A stretch of 48,935 nucleotides of DNA, taken from the NCBI GenBank assembly GCA_028293285.1, contig JAQGPC010000235.1, forward strand, positions 1 to 48,935, read 5' to 3'. The DNA comes from Pedosphaera sp. (lineage in GTDB: Bacteria; Verrucomicrobiota; Verrucomicrobiia; Limisphaerales; Pedosphaeraceae). A model generated the notes under the pieces. That model made no database searches and was not told the DNA's origin. It was given only the letters and a program-made list of their open reading frames with translations. Below, piece after piece: positions 16,720 to 26,499 of the stretch. Numbering within the stretch: the first letter of the stretch is position 1; every line of letters begins with the position of its first letter. A program made the translations under genes and the position numbers.

Positions 16720-18225
16720 TTATTTGACGGCCGTTTGAAAGGCCCCAATATTCAATGAATCCCTGCCCTTCGACGGATTCGGAATTTCGCGGCTGGATTG
16801 ATGGGCAACATATTCCCGCAGCAGGGCATGTTCGGCGGGAATCTTTGTTGGCAGCGGGGAACCAGCCTTGATGCACGAAGAACCGGCGGCCAGATGATAA
16901 TCCTGCTTGGCTTCATTCACGAAGCTGGAGGAATTCCCCTCGATTAAATGCACCGGGGCATTCACTGTTCCAGTAAAGTCATCTTCCTTGCTCTTGACCC
17001 ATCCTGGCTTCAGCCAGTTATTGCTCAAGTCCATGGAGCCAGCCTTATTCAACATCGCAAGACTGCGCCCGGAACCAGCTACATAAATGATATTGTTACG
17101 ACAATCCACGTGCTCATCATTCGTGGAGAGACTAAAAAGGGCGGTGGATTCTTCCTGTTTGGAAATTACCGTGTTGTTAAAGAAATAAAGCGTGCCTTTA
17201 CGGTAACCATCCGTTTTCCCGCTGTCTCCGCCGTAATGGACAATCTGGTTGTTCCCATCACCGGCCGGTTCGATCAGCACATTTCCATAAACAAATGTCT
17301 CGCGATAACGCGGATCGTTGCGAATGGATTCGCTGCCTTCGGCATCCACTAAATCGAGTTCGCGGTTTCCACCTTCGATCCAGTTGTAGCGAATGACGCA
17401 TCCGGAAGAACGATCTTTGAGATTGTTTCCGCCTGAGCCCTTTTTCAACGCGCCGTAGTGATTATATTGAAAAATAATTCCCGAAGCTTCGGTATAGGTA
17501 TTGTGATCGAAACCGCTATTTTGCAAACCATTGTCGTAAATCCAACATCCTTCAATGGTAATTTCCCGCGCATTGTGGCTGGCATATAAACCATTGGCGC
17601 TGTCGTGCAGCGTGCAATTGCGAATCGTGAGGTGGTCCCCGTTTTCAATGAAAATAGAAGCGGCAGTACCGGCGTAGGCAGTGGTCTTTCCGCCACGTCC
17701 CGCATACGTGTTAGGTGGGCGGGCGCTGCGGATTTCAAGGTTCTCAATGGTAATATACGCAGGCAATGTGCCTGCTGGCCGACTGGAACCACCGAGCTTG
17801 ATGATGCTCCGCTCGCCGCCCCAATAATCCAAAGCCTTGCGAGACGAGGCACCGTTACCGTCAATGACTGGCAGCTTGCCATCCGCTGCTGGAACACCAT
17901 GAACGATGATGGGCGCAGCCTCGGTGCCACGGCTAAACATCACCCACTTCGCTTTGTAGGGAGTTTCCCGCCAAAGAATGTTTACGTGATCGCCCGCTTT
18001 GATGGATTCCCATGGCACGTCATTGATTTCGGCAAGTTCCTTGTCCGGTCCCACCTCGTACTCAGTTGCGCGCGCTTTTCCTGCGGGCAGCGTGAATATC
18101 GCCAACCCTAGAATTCCCATGACCCAGACAGACATGAAAGAAGCCTGGCCACGTTGGAACCCGAACGTTTTTAGTGATGAGACAATTACCCCAGCCTCAT
18201 GTACGGACTTCTGGATTCGATGCAT
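16720..18225 (-). CDS. secreted right-handed beta-helix protein
   Basis: This 501-residue protein has a signal peptide within about 30-53 (VMGILGLAIFTLPAGKARA). The rest shows repeated short strands with N/D/G turns (ENLEIRSA, LTIRNCTLHDSANGLYASHN, ITIEGCWIYDNG, VIRYNWIEGGNRELDLVDAEG). This is the pattern of pectate-lyase-like beta-helices and NosD/PbH1 repeats. The start at 18225 has AAGGA 6 nt upstream. It may be a polysaccharide lyase or a surface-associated binding protein; no catalytic set can be assigned. A secreted Sel1 gene lies just upstream on the same strand, 69 nt away. Confidence 0.72.
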   Translation of the reverse strand: MHRIQKSVHEAGVIVSSLKTFGFQRGQASFMSVWVMGILGLAIFTLPAGKARATEYEVGPDKELAEINDVPWESIKAGDHVNILWRETPYKAKWVMFSRGTEAAPIIVHGVPAADGKLPVIDGNGASSRKALDYWGGERSIIKLGGSSRPAGTLPAYITIENLEIRSARPPNTYAGRGGKTTAYAGTAASIFIENGDHLTIRNCTLHDSANGLYASHNAREITIEGCWIYDNGLQNSGFDHNTYTEASGIIFQYNHYGALKKGSGGNNLKDRSSGCVIRYNWIEGGNRELDLVDAEGSESIRNDPRYRETFVYGNVLIEPAGDGNNQIVHYGGDSGKTDGYRKGTLYFFNNTVISKQEESTALFSLSTNDEHVDCRNNIIYVAGSGRSLAMLNKAGSMDLSNNWLKPGWVKSKEDDFTGTVNAPVHLIEGNSSSFVNEAKQDYHLAAGSSCIKAGSPLPTKIPAEHALLREYVAHQSSREIPNPSKGRDSLNIGAFQTAVK

Positions 18226-18294
18226 AGTTTTTCCTTTTGATTAAACCGACACTTTTAATCACCGTGCTTGCTAGAAAACAGACTGTTCCCAAAA

Positions 18295-19635
18295 TCAACG
18301 GTCATCAGGCTGATTCACCAAAGTTAAGTTTGCGGGATTGATGGGTTTCGCATCATTAGCTCGCGCAAGCCCGGTCGCGGCTTCGGTAAATGCATTGATC
18401 CGGCTGGCCAACGCCAGCGAGCTCTCTTTACCATCGGAAATGATCTGGCGGACCAATAATTTCCGCACTTCAGCGCAGCCCATTTCCACCGCTGATTTTA
18501 ACTTCCATTGTGCGGCTTCGTAGCGCTCTTGACTCACGTCACAATCGTCAAAGTACAGGCTCGCCATCAAAAAGTTCCGTTGCGCTGAGGAAATATTTTC
18601 CGGCAACAGCGGGCCGTAGGTTTCCTCCAGCGAAACCCCGCTGCCGCGTTCGATGCGCAACTGCGCGAGGTTCACACCCCAGGAACTTTTTTGTGGGCCA
18701 AAAGAAGTTATGCCCACGGTCGTCACTCGCGTTGGGATGCCCGAATCATTTGAGGGGACGGTGGCGACTTCAGTTAGTGGGGTTTTGGAACTTTTTAAGC
18801 GCGCAATTTCCCCCTCCTGTTCACGCACTTGCTGTTCGAGTGCTTGCACCAGGGCGGCATTATCACTGCCATTACCCTTCGGTGGTGCAATGGAAAATGT
18901 TTCAGGCGTCACCTGCATGCTATCGCGGACTGTGCTGCGCGCCCAGGCGGCGGCCCAAGCCGATTTCTGCGGCCAGCTTGTGCCATTCTTAAACGATGAT
19001 GCCGCCGCAAATGCCGGAGTCTGCTTCAACGCGCGCCGATACCAATGAGTCGCCCGCGCAGAATTTTTCGGCATTCCCATGCCGTTTTCATAGAGCACGC
19101 CCAAGGCATATTGTGAATAAATATCTTCCTGGTCGGCTGCTTTGTTATACCAACGTACCGCTTCGGCATAATTCTGCGGCACTCCGCGCCCCAGCCGGTA
19201 ACAATCACCCAGTCGAGCCTGGGCTTGCGGGTAATCCTGATCGGCAGCGAGCCGATACCATTTTACAGACTCCAAGCCATTATCTTCATTAAGCAAGCCG
19301 ACGAGAAATTGAGCGTCAGCATGTCCCGACTGAGCCGCCCGCGTGATCCATTGTAATCCCTCTTCCGGATTTTTCGTTCCGTCCGTGCCACCAATAAGCT
19401 TTTTTCCCAAATCAAATTGCGCCGGGGCATAATCCCTTAAGGCGGCCTCGCGAAGTTTGGTCAGGGAGTCGCTCGAAGCGCTGGATCGTTTTGTGGAAAT
19501 CTCACTTGTTTGTTTGACCGTAGCGTCCGCCTCCGCTGCAAAAACTGTCACCGTTGGAAACGCCAGGCCGCTTACCAGCAGCAGCAGGGGAAGCTTAAAT
19601 CCGACTGGCATCCTCCTCGTTTGGAATTTTTTCAT
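18295..19635 (-). CDS. secreted Sel1-repeat protein
   Basis: This 446-residue protein has a signal peptide (LPLLLLVSGLAFPTVTVFA) and four to five Sel1 repeats at about 75-215 (APAQFDLGKKLIGG, ADAQFLVGLL, YPQAQARLGDCYRLGRGV, IYSQYALGVLYENGMGM). A coiled-coil-like segment follows (ALEQQVREQEGEIARLKSS near 265) and a C-terminal helical domain. Sel1 repeats mediate protein-protein contacts, often in envelope stress or secretion. The start ATG at 19635 has AAGGG upstream. It shares only the repeat type with the Sel1/protease protein at 10326-12764. Confidence 0.75.
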   Translation of the reverse strand: MKKFQTRRMPVGFKLPLLLLVSGLAFPTVTVFAAEADATVKQTSEISTKRSSASSDSLTKLREAALRDYAPAQFDLGKKLIGGTDGTKNPEEGLQWITRAAQSGHADAQFLVGLLNEDNGLESVKWYRLAADQDYPQAQARLGDCYRLGRGVPQNYAEAVRWYNKAADQEDIYSQYALGVLYENGMGMPKNSARATHWYRRALKQTPAFAAASSFKNGTSWPQKSAWAAAWARSTVRDSMQVTPETFSIAPPKGNGSDNAALVQALEQQVREQEGEIARLKSSKTPLTEVATVPSNDSGIPTRVTTVGITSFGPQKSSWGVNLAQLRIERGSGVSLEETYGPLLPENISSAQRNFLMASLYFDDCDVSQERYEAAQWKLKSAVEMGCAEVRKLLVRQIISDGKESSLALASRINAFTEAATGLARANDAKPINPANLTLVNQPDDR

Positions 19636-19918
19636 AAGGCCCTTTCTGCGCCCGTTCCCCGATTGACCTAATTCGAGTCGTCTACCATTGCCGACTTATT
19701 GGAGAGTCAAGTACCGAAGCTACAACCACAAATTTTTAAAGTGGGGGCGCCTGCTTCACCCTCCGGTGATTTCGGCAGCTCAACCAACTCCTCTGAAAGG
19801 TAGGACGCCCTAAATCTTTTGCTATTGGGGTCTTACCCCGCAGGGTATTTACCAGGCAGAAACGCTGTATTTTTATATTCTTTTAAGCCTTTTCCCCGTG
19901 CCAACATCGTGTTAACGT

Positions 19919-20296
19919 GTGACTCACACAATTACCGGGAGCGCTAACGTGATTATTACTTACTTGGAATTATTCGCCGTATTGCTCGTGGCAATTCTGC
20001 CGCTCTTTTATTTGGCCGAGTGGTCGTATCTCTTTCGCTGGCACCGCCCCTCCAAAGATAGTAATGATGGCAATCAGCAGGGCAAAGGAATTGATGTTAC
20101 TCCAGTCTCCACCCGGCTCCAACAACTACGCCAGGACTATACTCCGGAAGTTTCCCGCCGCCCCCATGATGACACCAAACGCCAGGCACAATTAACCAGC
20201 ACTAGGGAAGCCATCAAAAATCTCTCTTTCTTTCAGCGGCCCATCACGCCCGAGCATTTGGAAAAAGATCACGAAAGCTCCTGCTTCGTGTTTTAA
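19919..20296 (+). CDS. small single-span membrane protein, hypothetical
   Basis: This 125-residue protein starts at GTG (MTHTITGSAN) and has one transmembrane helix at about 16-38 (LFAVLLVAILPLFYLAEW). A hydrophilic, probably disordered cytoplasmic tail contains RLQQLRQDYTPEVSRR, and the chain ends in CFVF. It lies alone between divergently and convergently placed secreted-protein genes. No family is recognised. Confidence 0.5.
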   Translation: MTHTITGSANVIITYLELFAVLLVAILPLFYLAEWSYLFRWHRPSKDSNDGNQQGKGIDVTPVSTRLQQLRQDYTPEVSRRPHDDTKRQAQLTSTREAIKNLSFFQRPITPEHLEKDHESSCFVF

Positions 20297-20312
20297 TTTA
20301 CCATTCTCTTCC

Positions 20313-21989
20313 CTAAGGCCCATTCAACCGAAAGAACTGGCTGTCGCTGGAAGTGCCAAACGTCACTGTATTTTGTTCGCCTGATAAAACGGGAGTATTT
20401 GTCACTGCCAACCAAGGACCACTCATTATATTTGCACTCTCCAAATGCAGCCCAACCGCATTGGTTGGCCAGGAAATCAGCAGTTGATTGTTTGTAGCGG
20501 CGGCACTCAGTTGCGGACCATTAATTTTCGAGAAATAATAGGTCATATCCACAGAGCAGCCGAGGGAAAATCCGTCCATTTGAAATACATTGGTGAGTGC
20601 TTCAACCTTGCCGCCCAAATACACGTTTCCCCAGAAATCCACACCACCGATGCTTAAGATATTCTCGACATGAGGAGAAGGCAGAGTTTTATACCAAAGG
20701 AGTTGGCCGCCGCTTTCATACTTGACGATAAATGGGTAAAATTCGCTTTTAGGAAACAGTGGCCCGTTATTTGTGACCGCCACCCCGCCAAAGTTGATTA
20801 TCGCTGAGTAGGAATTCCCCGTGACATAGCAATTTCCGAAACCATCAACACCGACCGCGCAGGGCATCTCCATGCGCGTGCCGGTAATCGCCCTGGCCCA
20901 GACAAAATTTCCTCCGCTATCGAGTTTAACCACAAAAGTATCCTCCTCACCCACATGGCTGAACGCATTCGTTCCGATCACTGCGTCCGCGGAAAAGATT
21001 CCAGTCAGATAACTATTGCCCTGCAAGTCCACGGCCATATCCGTTGACACCAGAGACGATCCGGAAGCGGCTTGTCGCGCCCAAAGCAGATTGCCCGCAG
21101 AATCGTACTTGGCAATAAAAACTCCGGTCGCGCTGGTTGATAAAGTCGCATTTCCAAATTCAGCAGTCGGATAAAAGTCTCCACTTACGTATATGTTTCC
21201 CGCGCCATCCAGTTGCACTGAGCAGATGCTTCTGGTGTGGGTATTTATCTGCCGGACCCAAGCGACATCACCCGTCGCGGAATATTTTGCAAGAAAAAGG
21301 CTTGATCCATCCGGGCAACTCAGGAGATTGGTGCCCACGATCAGATTGGTGGAACTAAAATTGCAAACAACCAGCGCATTGCCGTCTCGATCCGTCGCCA
21401 CGCGGCTCTCGGATTCATCATCACTTCCCCCGGCCTGCCGGCTCCACAAAATATTCCCCTGCGCATCGTATTTAACCAGGAAGCAATCCCAGCGCCCGCG
21501 GCTGGCAAATGCAGTATTCCCCAAAACCATGTTCGTGCTGAAGGTTCCACCCGTGACGTAAACATTGCCTGCCATATCAGGAGCACAACCCCAAGCTTCA
21601 TCCCATGAATTCCCCCCGATTCCACGCAACCAGAGCACATTTCCGGCCGAATCATATTTCGAGACAAATACATCATTTTCCAGGGAAAAACCACTGGTAG
21701 GCGTGCTTAAGTTGGTCACAGTAAAACCGCCGAAGGAAAACGTGGAGGAATTATAAATGGTAACGGAATAAAGATTACCCGCGCTGTCTATTGGCGACCG
21801 GCCCACCAGCGAAGAATTGGGACCCACGGGACCTGATTGCCGAATCCATGCCACTTGGGGCGTTTGCGCATGGGCATCCACACAGGACAACCAGACCATG
21901 ACTGTCCAAAAGACAGTCAATATCACCGTTAAAAGGCGACGGTTTGACGCAAAACGGCCTTTAATTCCCCGAAAACTATTGCTTTTCAT
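20313..21989 (-). CDS. secreted SBBP-repeat beta-propeller protein
   Basis: I chose the ATG at 21989 (MKSNSFRG) because AAGGAA stands just upstream, giving 558 residues. A basic n-region and hydrophobic segment (LLTVILTVFWTVMVWLS) end at HAQ. SBBP repeats follow, each about 45-60 residues, with the core FVSKYDSAGNVLWLRG and a D..GN.Y..G strand. The last 70 residues (LLISWPTNAVGLHLES ... SQFFRLNGP) form a C-terminal beta domain I recognise as recurrent in verrucomicrobial secreted proteins. It may bind the cell surface or another protein; function is not known. A tandem paralogue lies directly upstream. Confidence 0.78.
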   Translation of the reverse strand: MKSNSFRGIKGRFASNRRLLTVILTVFWTVMVWLSCVDAHAQTPQVAWIRQSGPVGPNSSLVGRSPIDSAGNLYSVTIYNSSTFSFGGFTVTNLSTPTSGFSLENDVFVSKYDSAGNVLWLRGIGGNSWDEAWGCAPDMAGNVYVTGGTFSTNMVLGNTAFASRGRWDCFLVKYDAQGNILWSRQAGGSDDESESRVATDRDGNALVVCNFSSTNLIVGTNLLSCPDGSSLFLAKYSATGDVAWVRQINTHTRSICSVQLDGAGNIYVSGDFYPTAEFGNATLSTSATGVFIAKYDSAGNLLWARQAASGSSLVSTDMAVDLQGNSYLTGIFSADAVIGTNAFSHVGEEDTFVVKLDSGGNFVWARAITGTRMEMPCAVGVDGFGNCYVTGNSYSAIINFGGVAVTNNGPLFPKSEFYPFIVKYESGGQLLWYKTLPSPHVENILSIGGVDFWGNVYLGGKVEALTNVFQMDGFSLGCSVDMTYYFSKINGPQLSAAATNNQLLISWPTNAVGLHLESANIMSGPWLAVTNTPVLSGEQNTVTFGTSSDSQFFRLNGP

Positions 21990-22100
21990 TTCCTTGCCTG
22001 AATTGAGCAATTCATACGCCACCCTGCACTTTTCAAGGTCAATTCAAACGAAAAGAACTGACTATCATGAAGAGTACCGGGCATTACGGGCCAACAGAAA

Positions 22101-23606
22101 TTAATAAGGCCAGCGGCCTCCGAGCTTCGCCACAAACAACCCGTACGAATTGCTCATTACTGATAGCTTGTCAAAAAATGCCTGGGGTGCACTAAGGCGT
22201 CCGGCGAGGTATAAGGTCCCGAAGTTATCGACCGCAATCGCTTGCCCTTCTTCTTCCAGAGCTCCTCCAAATGATTTTACCCAAAGAACCTGACCGGCGG
22301 AATCGTATTTGGCAACATAGCCCGGGATAAGTCCGAATTCTCGCCGCTCAAGCACAATGTCACCAAAAATGGCTTTGTCAGAACGCAGCGCGCCGGTGAT
22401 ATAGCTGTTTCCCTGCCCATCCACTGCGATTCCTGAACTGGGGTTCTGACCGTCACCGTTGTCTTGTTTTGCCCACACCACGTTTCCCATGGCATTGTAT
22501 TTAGCGATGAACATTCGTTGTGAGAAAGGAGGGCCGAAGTTGGAATTCGACAGGGTGATGCCGCCGATCGAAAGATTCGTTGAAATGAAATATCCGGTAA
22601 CATAACTGTTTTCCGAGGCATCTACAGCCACCCCCATGGCGGCCCCATCACTTTTGCCCTCACCCGCTTTTGCCCAAAGCACTTTTCCCGAACCGTCATA
22701 CTTCGCAACAAAAACGTTGAGGCCGGCGCTGCTATTGGTCAGTTGAATATCACCGAAGGCAGCGCCTTTTTTTAAACTGCCGACCAGGTGAGGGCAGCCC
22801 CGGCTATCCACCGCCATGGCAAGTTTCCAGTAGGCATCGCAAATTGGCCCAGCCTGACGGGCCCAAAGGACATTTCCCGAGCTGTCAAATTTAGCGAGGA
22901 ACATCATGCCGCGATCGTAATTGTTTGTGACCGGTTGACTATTAGTCAGCGTAAAACTGCCAAAGGTAACCCTACGCGAACGAAATATTCCCGCAAAAAA
23001 ACAGTTTCCAGATGGATCAACCCCAACACTGAGTCCGAAATCGGAGTTTTCGCCCTCCGACCGCCGGGCCCACAGTGGCTTGCCCGAGGAATCATACTTG
23101 GCAATGAAAGCCCCATACGCACGACCGTCATTTGAAATGCCGTTGGTGCCACTAAAAATATTCGTGCCGGAAAATGAGCCAGCAACATAACTATTTCCCA
23201 AGGAATCCACCGCCAATCCCAAACCGTGGATTAGATTGGAAGTGATTACGGGCTGATGCACCCAGAGAATCTCTCCGGCACTACTGTACTTGGCCAGAAA
23301 AACTCCCTGACTTACGTAATTGGGGACTCCAAGAGACAATCCTTTAGGAGTCGTGATAAGCCCGGTAACATAGCAATTACCTTGTGCATCCATTGTCAGA
23401 GCAGACGCAGTATTAAAATAAGCAATATTTTCTACATTTCCACGCCCTCTCATTGGTCGCACCCACTGAAAATTAGGCGCCTGCGCCTGAACACCCACAC
23501 AGAAAAACCCGGCCATGACTGTCCTTTGGACAGTCATTATCAGCATTAAGCGACGACGGTTTTGCGCAAAGATGCCTTTATTTCCTCGAAAACTATGATT
23601 TTCCAT
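22101..23606 (-). CDS. SBBP-repeat paralogue with eroded C-terminus
   Basis: I chose the ATG at 23606 (MENHSFRG), which has the same upstream CAGGCAAGGAA as its neighbour; length is 501 residues. Signal peptide and repeats mirror the downstream paralogue (FLAKYSSAGEILWVHQ, SYVAGSF, FVAKYDGSGKVLWAK). It stops at KLGGRWPY, where the paralogue continues with its 70-residue C-terminal domain. Just beyond the stop, at 22022-22075, the DNA still encodes in another frame a remnant GTLHDSQFF that matches GTSSDSQFF of the paralogue. So most of the domain was deleted and the tail frameshifted. The shortened protein may still fold as a propeller but lacks the putative anchoring part. Confidence 0.75.
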   Translation of the reverse strand: MENHSFRGNKGIFAQNRRRLMLIMTVQRTVMAGFFCVGVQAQAPNFQWVRPMRGRGNVENIAYFNTASALTMDAQGNCYVTGLITTPKGLSLGVPNYVSQGVFLAKYSSAGEILWVHQPVITSNLIHGLGLAVDSLGNSYVAGSFSGTNIFSGTNGISNDGRAYGAFIAKYDSSGKPLWARRSEGENSDFGLSVGVDPSGNCFFAGIFRSRRVTFGSFTLTNSQPVTNNYDRGMMFLAKFDSSGNVLWARQAGPICDAYWKLAMAVDSRGCPHLVGSLKKGAAFGDIQLTNSSAGLNVFVAKYDGSGKVLWAKAGEGKSDGAAMGVAVDASENSYVTGYFISTNLSIGGITLSNSNFGPPFSQRMFIAKYNAMGNVVWAKQDNGDGQNPSSGIAVDGQGNSYITGALRSDKAIFGDIVLERREFGLIPGYVAKYDSAGQVLWVKSFGGALEEEGQAIAVDNFGTLYLAGRLSAPQAFFDKLSVMSNSYGLFVAKLGGRWPY

Positions 23607-23697
23607 TTCCTTGCCCGAATTGAGCAAGTCGTGCGCCAGTTTGCGTTTAAGCCACAGTTGTCGTTTCCTTCGGTCAATGGCATGCTAAACGCCGGAC

Positions 23698-24321
23698 ATG
23701 AGCACGATTGTCAAAATCTGCGGCATTACGAATATCGACGATGGCCTCGCGGCTGCCGATGCGGGCGCGGATGCCATCGGCCTCATGTTCTTTGAGCAAA
23801 GTCCGCGCAATGTCTCTTTGCAGACGGCCAGTGAAATTGCCAACCGCTTGCCGCCTTATGTCATCAAGGTGGGAGTGTTCGTGAATCCCTCCGAAGAAGT
23901 GGTCATGCGCGCGATCAGTGAATGCGGATTGAACATCCTCCAATTTCACGGCGAGGAGACGCCGGAGTTTTGCCAACTTTTTCCCGTGATGACCATCAAG
24001 GCTTTTCGCGTTAAGGACGAAGAGTCATTGAAGGCATTGCCCGAGTATCAAACGGACGCGTGGCTGCTCGATGCTTACGTAGCCGACAAGTTGGGCGGCA
24101 CGGGAGCGAAGTTTAATTGGGACCTCGCCATCGCAGCACAAAAGCTCGGCCGTCCCATTTTTCTCGCAGGTGGATTGACGCCGGAGAACGTCGCCGACGC
24201 GATTCGTAAAGTGCAGCCTTATGCGGTGGACGTATCAAGTGGTGTAGAATCCGCGCCGGGCAAGAAGGACTACGCAAAGGTGCAAGCTTTTATCAAAGCC
24301 GCTAAAAGTGCCAGTGCGTGA
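23698..24321 (+). CDS. trpF: phosphoribosylanthranilate isomerase
   Basis: TrpF converts N-(5-phosphoribosyl)anthranilate to CdRP, the third step of tryptophan synthesis. The 207-residue TIM barrel shows the N-terminal VKICGIT motif with its catalytic Cys, GADAIGLMFFEQSPR, LQFHGEE, the LLDAY strand with the catalytic Asp, and the phosphate-binding ends LAGGL and VDVSSGVES. Length is standard. It is followed by trpB after 115 nt on the same strand; trpA, trpC and trpD are not in the window. Confidence 0.96.
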   Translation: MSTIVKICGITNIDDGLAAADAGADAIGLMFFEQSPRNVSLQTASEIANRLPPYVIKVGVFVNPSEEVVMRAISECGLNILQFHGEETPEFCQLFPVMTIKAFRVKDEESLKALPEYQTDAWLLDAYVADKLGGTGAKFNWDLAIAAQKLGRPIFLAGGLTPENVADAIRKVQPYAVDVSSGVESAPGKKDYAKVQAFIKAAKSASA

Positions 24322-24436
24322 TTAAGGCCAGCAAATCTCCTCACTCACTCTCTCACTTACTCGCCCATCCGCTGTAATGCTGCACAGTCGCAAATATCCA
24401 CTCGCGCTTAAACACCCCGCCTGCTAATTTTACGCT

Positions 24437-25651
24437 ATGAGTGCCATCGCCAGTTCAACCGTTCCTGATGCCCATGGACACTTCGGCCCGTATGGGGGCC
24501 GTTATGTGCCCGAGACGTTGATGCATCCATTGCAGGAGTTGGAAGCGGAATATTTTCGTTGCCAGCAGGACCCGGAATTTCAAAAGGAACTGCAATATTA
24601 TCTGCGCGAATTTGTGGGCCGCCCCACCCCGCTCTATTATGCTGAGCGGCTGACGCGCGAACTTGGCGGCGCGAAAATTTATCTCAAGCGCGAAGACCTG
24701 CTCCACACCGGCGCGCACAAGATCAATAACGCGATGGGGCAGATTCTTTTGGCCAAGCGCATGGGCAAGACCCGCATCATTGCCGAAACCGGCGCGGGTC
24801 AGCACGGCGTTGCGACGGCCACGGTCAGTGCGATGTTCGGCGTGAAATGCGTCATCTACATGGGCGAAGTGGATTGCGAACGGCAGATGCTCAATGTGTT
24901 TCGCATGAAGATGCTTGGGGCCGAAGTCGTTCCCGTGAAGGCCGGTCAAAAAACATTAAAGGAAGCGGTGAATGAAGCGATGCGTGATTGGGTCACCAAT
25001 ATCCGCAGTACGCATTATATCCTCGGCACGGCTTATGGTGCGCATCCGTATCCGGTGATGGTTCGCAATTTCCAGCGCATCATCGGCGATGAAGCACGTC
25101 GTCAAATTCTGGAACAGGAAGAACGCCTGCCCGATTTGCTCGTAGCCTGTGTCGGTGGTGGCTCGAACGCCATTGGCCTGTTCTATCCCTTCCTCGATGA
25201 TAGCTCGGTTAAAATGGTCGGCGTCGAAGCGGGCGGTTTGGGTATCAAACCCGAGCAACATGCAGCACGTTTTCAAGGCGGTTCGCTCGGTGTATTGCAA
25301 GGCACTCGCTCGTACATTTTGCAGGATGAGAATGGCCAGATCCAACTCACCCACAGCGTTTCGGCTGGATTGGATTATGCGGCGGTCGGCCCTGAGCATG
25401 CCTGGTTGCGTGATGAAAACCGCGTGGAATATACCTACGCCACGGATGATAAAGCTTTGGAAGCATTTATGAAGCTGGCGCGTTTGGAGGGAATTATTCC
25501 CGCGCTCGAATCTTCGCACGCCATCGCCGAAGTCATTCAACGCGCGCCGAAGATGCGCAAGGATGAATTGATCATCGCAAACCTCTCTGGTCGCGGCGAC
25601 AAGGACGTGGCGCAGGCGGCGCAGAAGCTTGGGCTGGAAATGCCAAAATAA
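24437..25651 (+). CDS. trpB: tryptophan synthase beta chain
   Basis: TrpB joins indole and serine to make tryptophan with PLP in an alpha2beta2 complex. This 404-residue protein has [13 protein letters not shown] at the N-terminus, the PLP lysine in [10 protein letters not shown] (about residue 95), [12 protein letters not shown], and the phosphate loop [17 protein letters not shown] is near the end. Length matches the TrpB1 class. The final residues QKLGLEMPK are encoded again, in diverged form, 593 nt downstream beyond the Uma2 gene. Confidence 0.97.
   Translation: MSAIASSTVPDAHGHFGPYGGRYVPETLMHPLQELEAEYFRCQQDPEFQKELQYYLREFVGRPTPLYYAERLTRELGGAKIYLKREDLLHTGAHKINNAMGQILLAKRMGKTRIIAETGAGQHGVATATVSAMFGVKCVIYMGEVDCERQMLNVFRMKMLGAEVVPVKAGQKTLKEAVNEAMRDWVTNIRSTHYILGTAYGAHPYPVMVRNFQRIIGDEARRQILEQEERLPDLLVACVGGGSNAIGLFYPFLDDSSVKMVGVEAGGLGIKPEQHAARFQGGSLGVLQGTRSYILQDENGQIQLTHSVSAGLDYAAVGPEHAWLRDENRVEYTYATDDKALEAFMKLARLEGIIPALESSHAIAEVIQRAPKMRKDELIIANLSGRGDKDVAQAAQKLGLEMPK
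25619..25651 (+). repeat. trpB tail, first copy of a direct repeat
   Basis: These 33 nt end the trpB gene and encode [14 protein letters not shown]. The second copy at 26244-26276 encodes [14 protein letters not shown]. They match at 27 of 33 positions; five of the six differences are in third codon positions or the stop codon. Confidence 0.85.
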
Positions 25652-25669
25652 GGTGTATATACTCAATAT

Positions 25670-26239
25670 ATGTCAGTTTTGAGCAAACATCGCTTTACGA
25701 CTCGGGAATATCACAGGATGGCTGAAACCGGCGTGCTCAAACCCGACGCGCGGGTCGAACTTTTAGACGGGCAAATTATAGATATGTCACCCATCGGCCC
25801 CTTCCATGGAAGCATGGTCAAGCGCCTTAACCGCCTTTTTAACAATCTCGCAGCCGGACGCTTCCTCGTATCCGTGCAAGACCCGGTGCTTCTTGATGAA
25901 CATTCCGAACCGCAGCCCGACCTCATGCTGCTTAAGCCCGCTCATGACGATTATTCCACCCGCCATCCCGGCCCGGAAGACGTTTTACTGCTTGTGGAAG
26001 TGGCCGATACTTCTCTTGCTTATGATCGCGGCGAGAAGCTTACAGCTTATGGCCGCGCGGGGATTCGTGAAGTGTGGATTGTGAATCTTGCTGAACAAGC
26101 TATCGAGACCTATCGCGAACCTCATTATGCCGGTTACGGTATAACCACGGTCCAACGCACCGGCGACAAGGCAAACCCGCTGGCATTTCCCGACGTCTCT
26201 GTTGATGTGACTCAATTGTTTTGCCCCATAAATAAGTAA
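25670..26239 (+). CDS. Uma2 family (DUF820) PD-(D/E)XK nuclease
   Basis: This 189-residue protein is a Uma2/DUF820 putative restriction-endonuclease-fold protein. It opens with FTTREYHRMAETGVLKPD and VELLDGQIIDMSPIG. The nuclease core is EPQPDLMLL (Asp of the PD motif), LLLVEVADTS (E-x-V-A in place of D/E-X-K) and YDRGEKLTAYGRAGIREVWIVNL. Such genes are multicopy in Cyanobacteria and some Planctomycetes and Verrucomicrobia; their role is unsettled. It begins 18 nt after trpB. It is flanked by two diverged copies of the trpB 3' end, so it was inserted at, or recombined with, a trpB terminus. Confidence 0.85.
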   Translation: MSVLSKHRFTTREYHRMAETGVLKPDARVELLDGQIIDMSPIGPFHGSMVKRLNRLFNNLAAGRFLVSVQDPVLLDEHSEPQPDLMLLKPAHDDYSTRHPGPEDVLLLVEVADTSLAYDRGEKLTAYGRAGIREVWIVNLAEQAIETYREPHYAGYGITTVQRTGDKANPLAFPDVSVDVTQLFCPINK

Positions 26240-26243
26240 TTTG

Positions 26244-26276
26244 GTGCAAAAGCTCGGGCTGGAAATGCCGAAGTAG
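26244..26276 (+). repeat. second, diverged copy of the trpB 3' end
   Basis: This 33-nt segment encodes [14 protein letters not shown] with no open gene in front of it. It matches the last 33 nt of trpB at 25619-25651. It marks an old duplication or recombination joint on the far side of the Uma2 gene. Confidence 0.85.
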
Positions 26277-26499
26277 TTTGCATTCGCTCGGAAAAAGCCG
26301 GGGCAGGTGCAGGACTTTTCAACGCAACTGTAAGCAGAGCCCTCTTTTCAGGAAATCTGAATCAAATTCCGCTGCAAGGAAAAGCAACATTTCTGTTCAA
26401 CCAGATTTGGCTGTTATGGCTCTAATCAGGAATTGCGCTGGTTGTTTTTCGAAGCGCGTGGGCTACGTTGTTTTTTGGTGTATTTGGAGAACTAACAGT

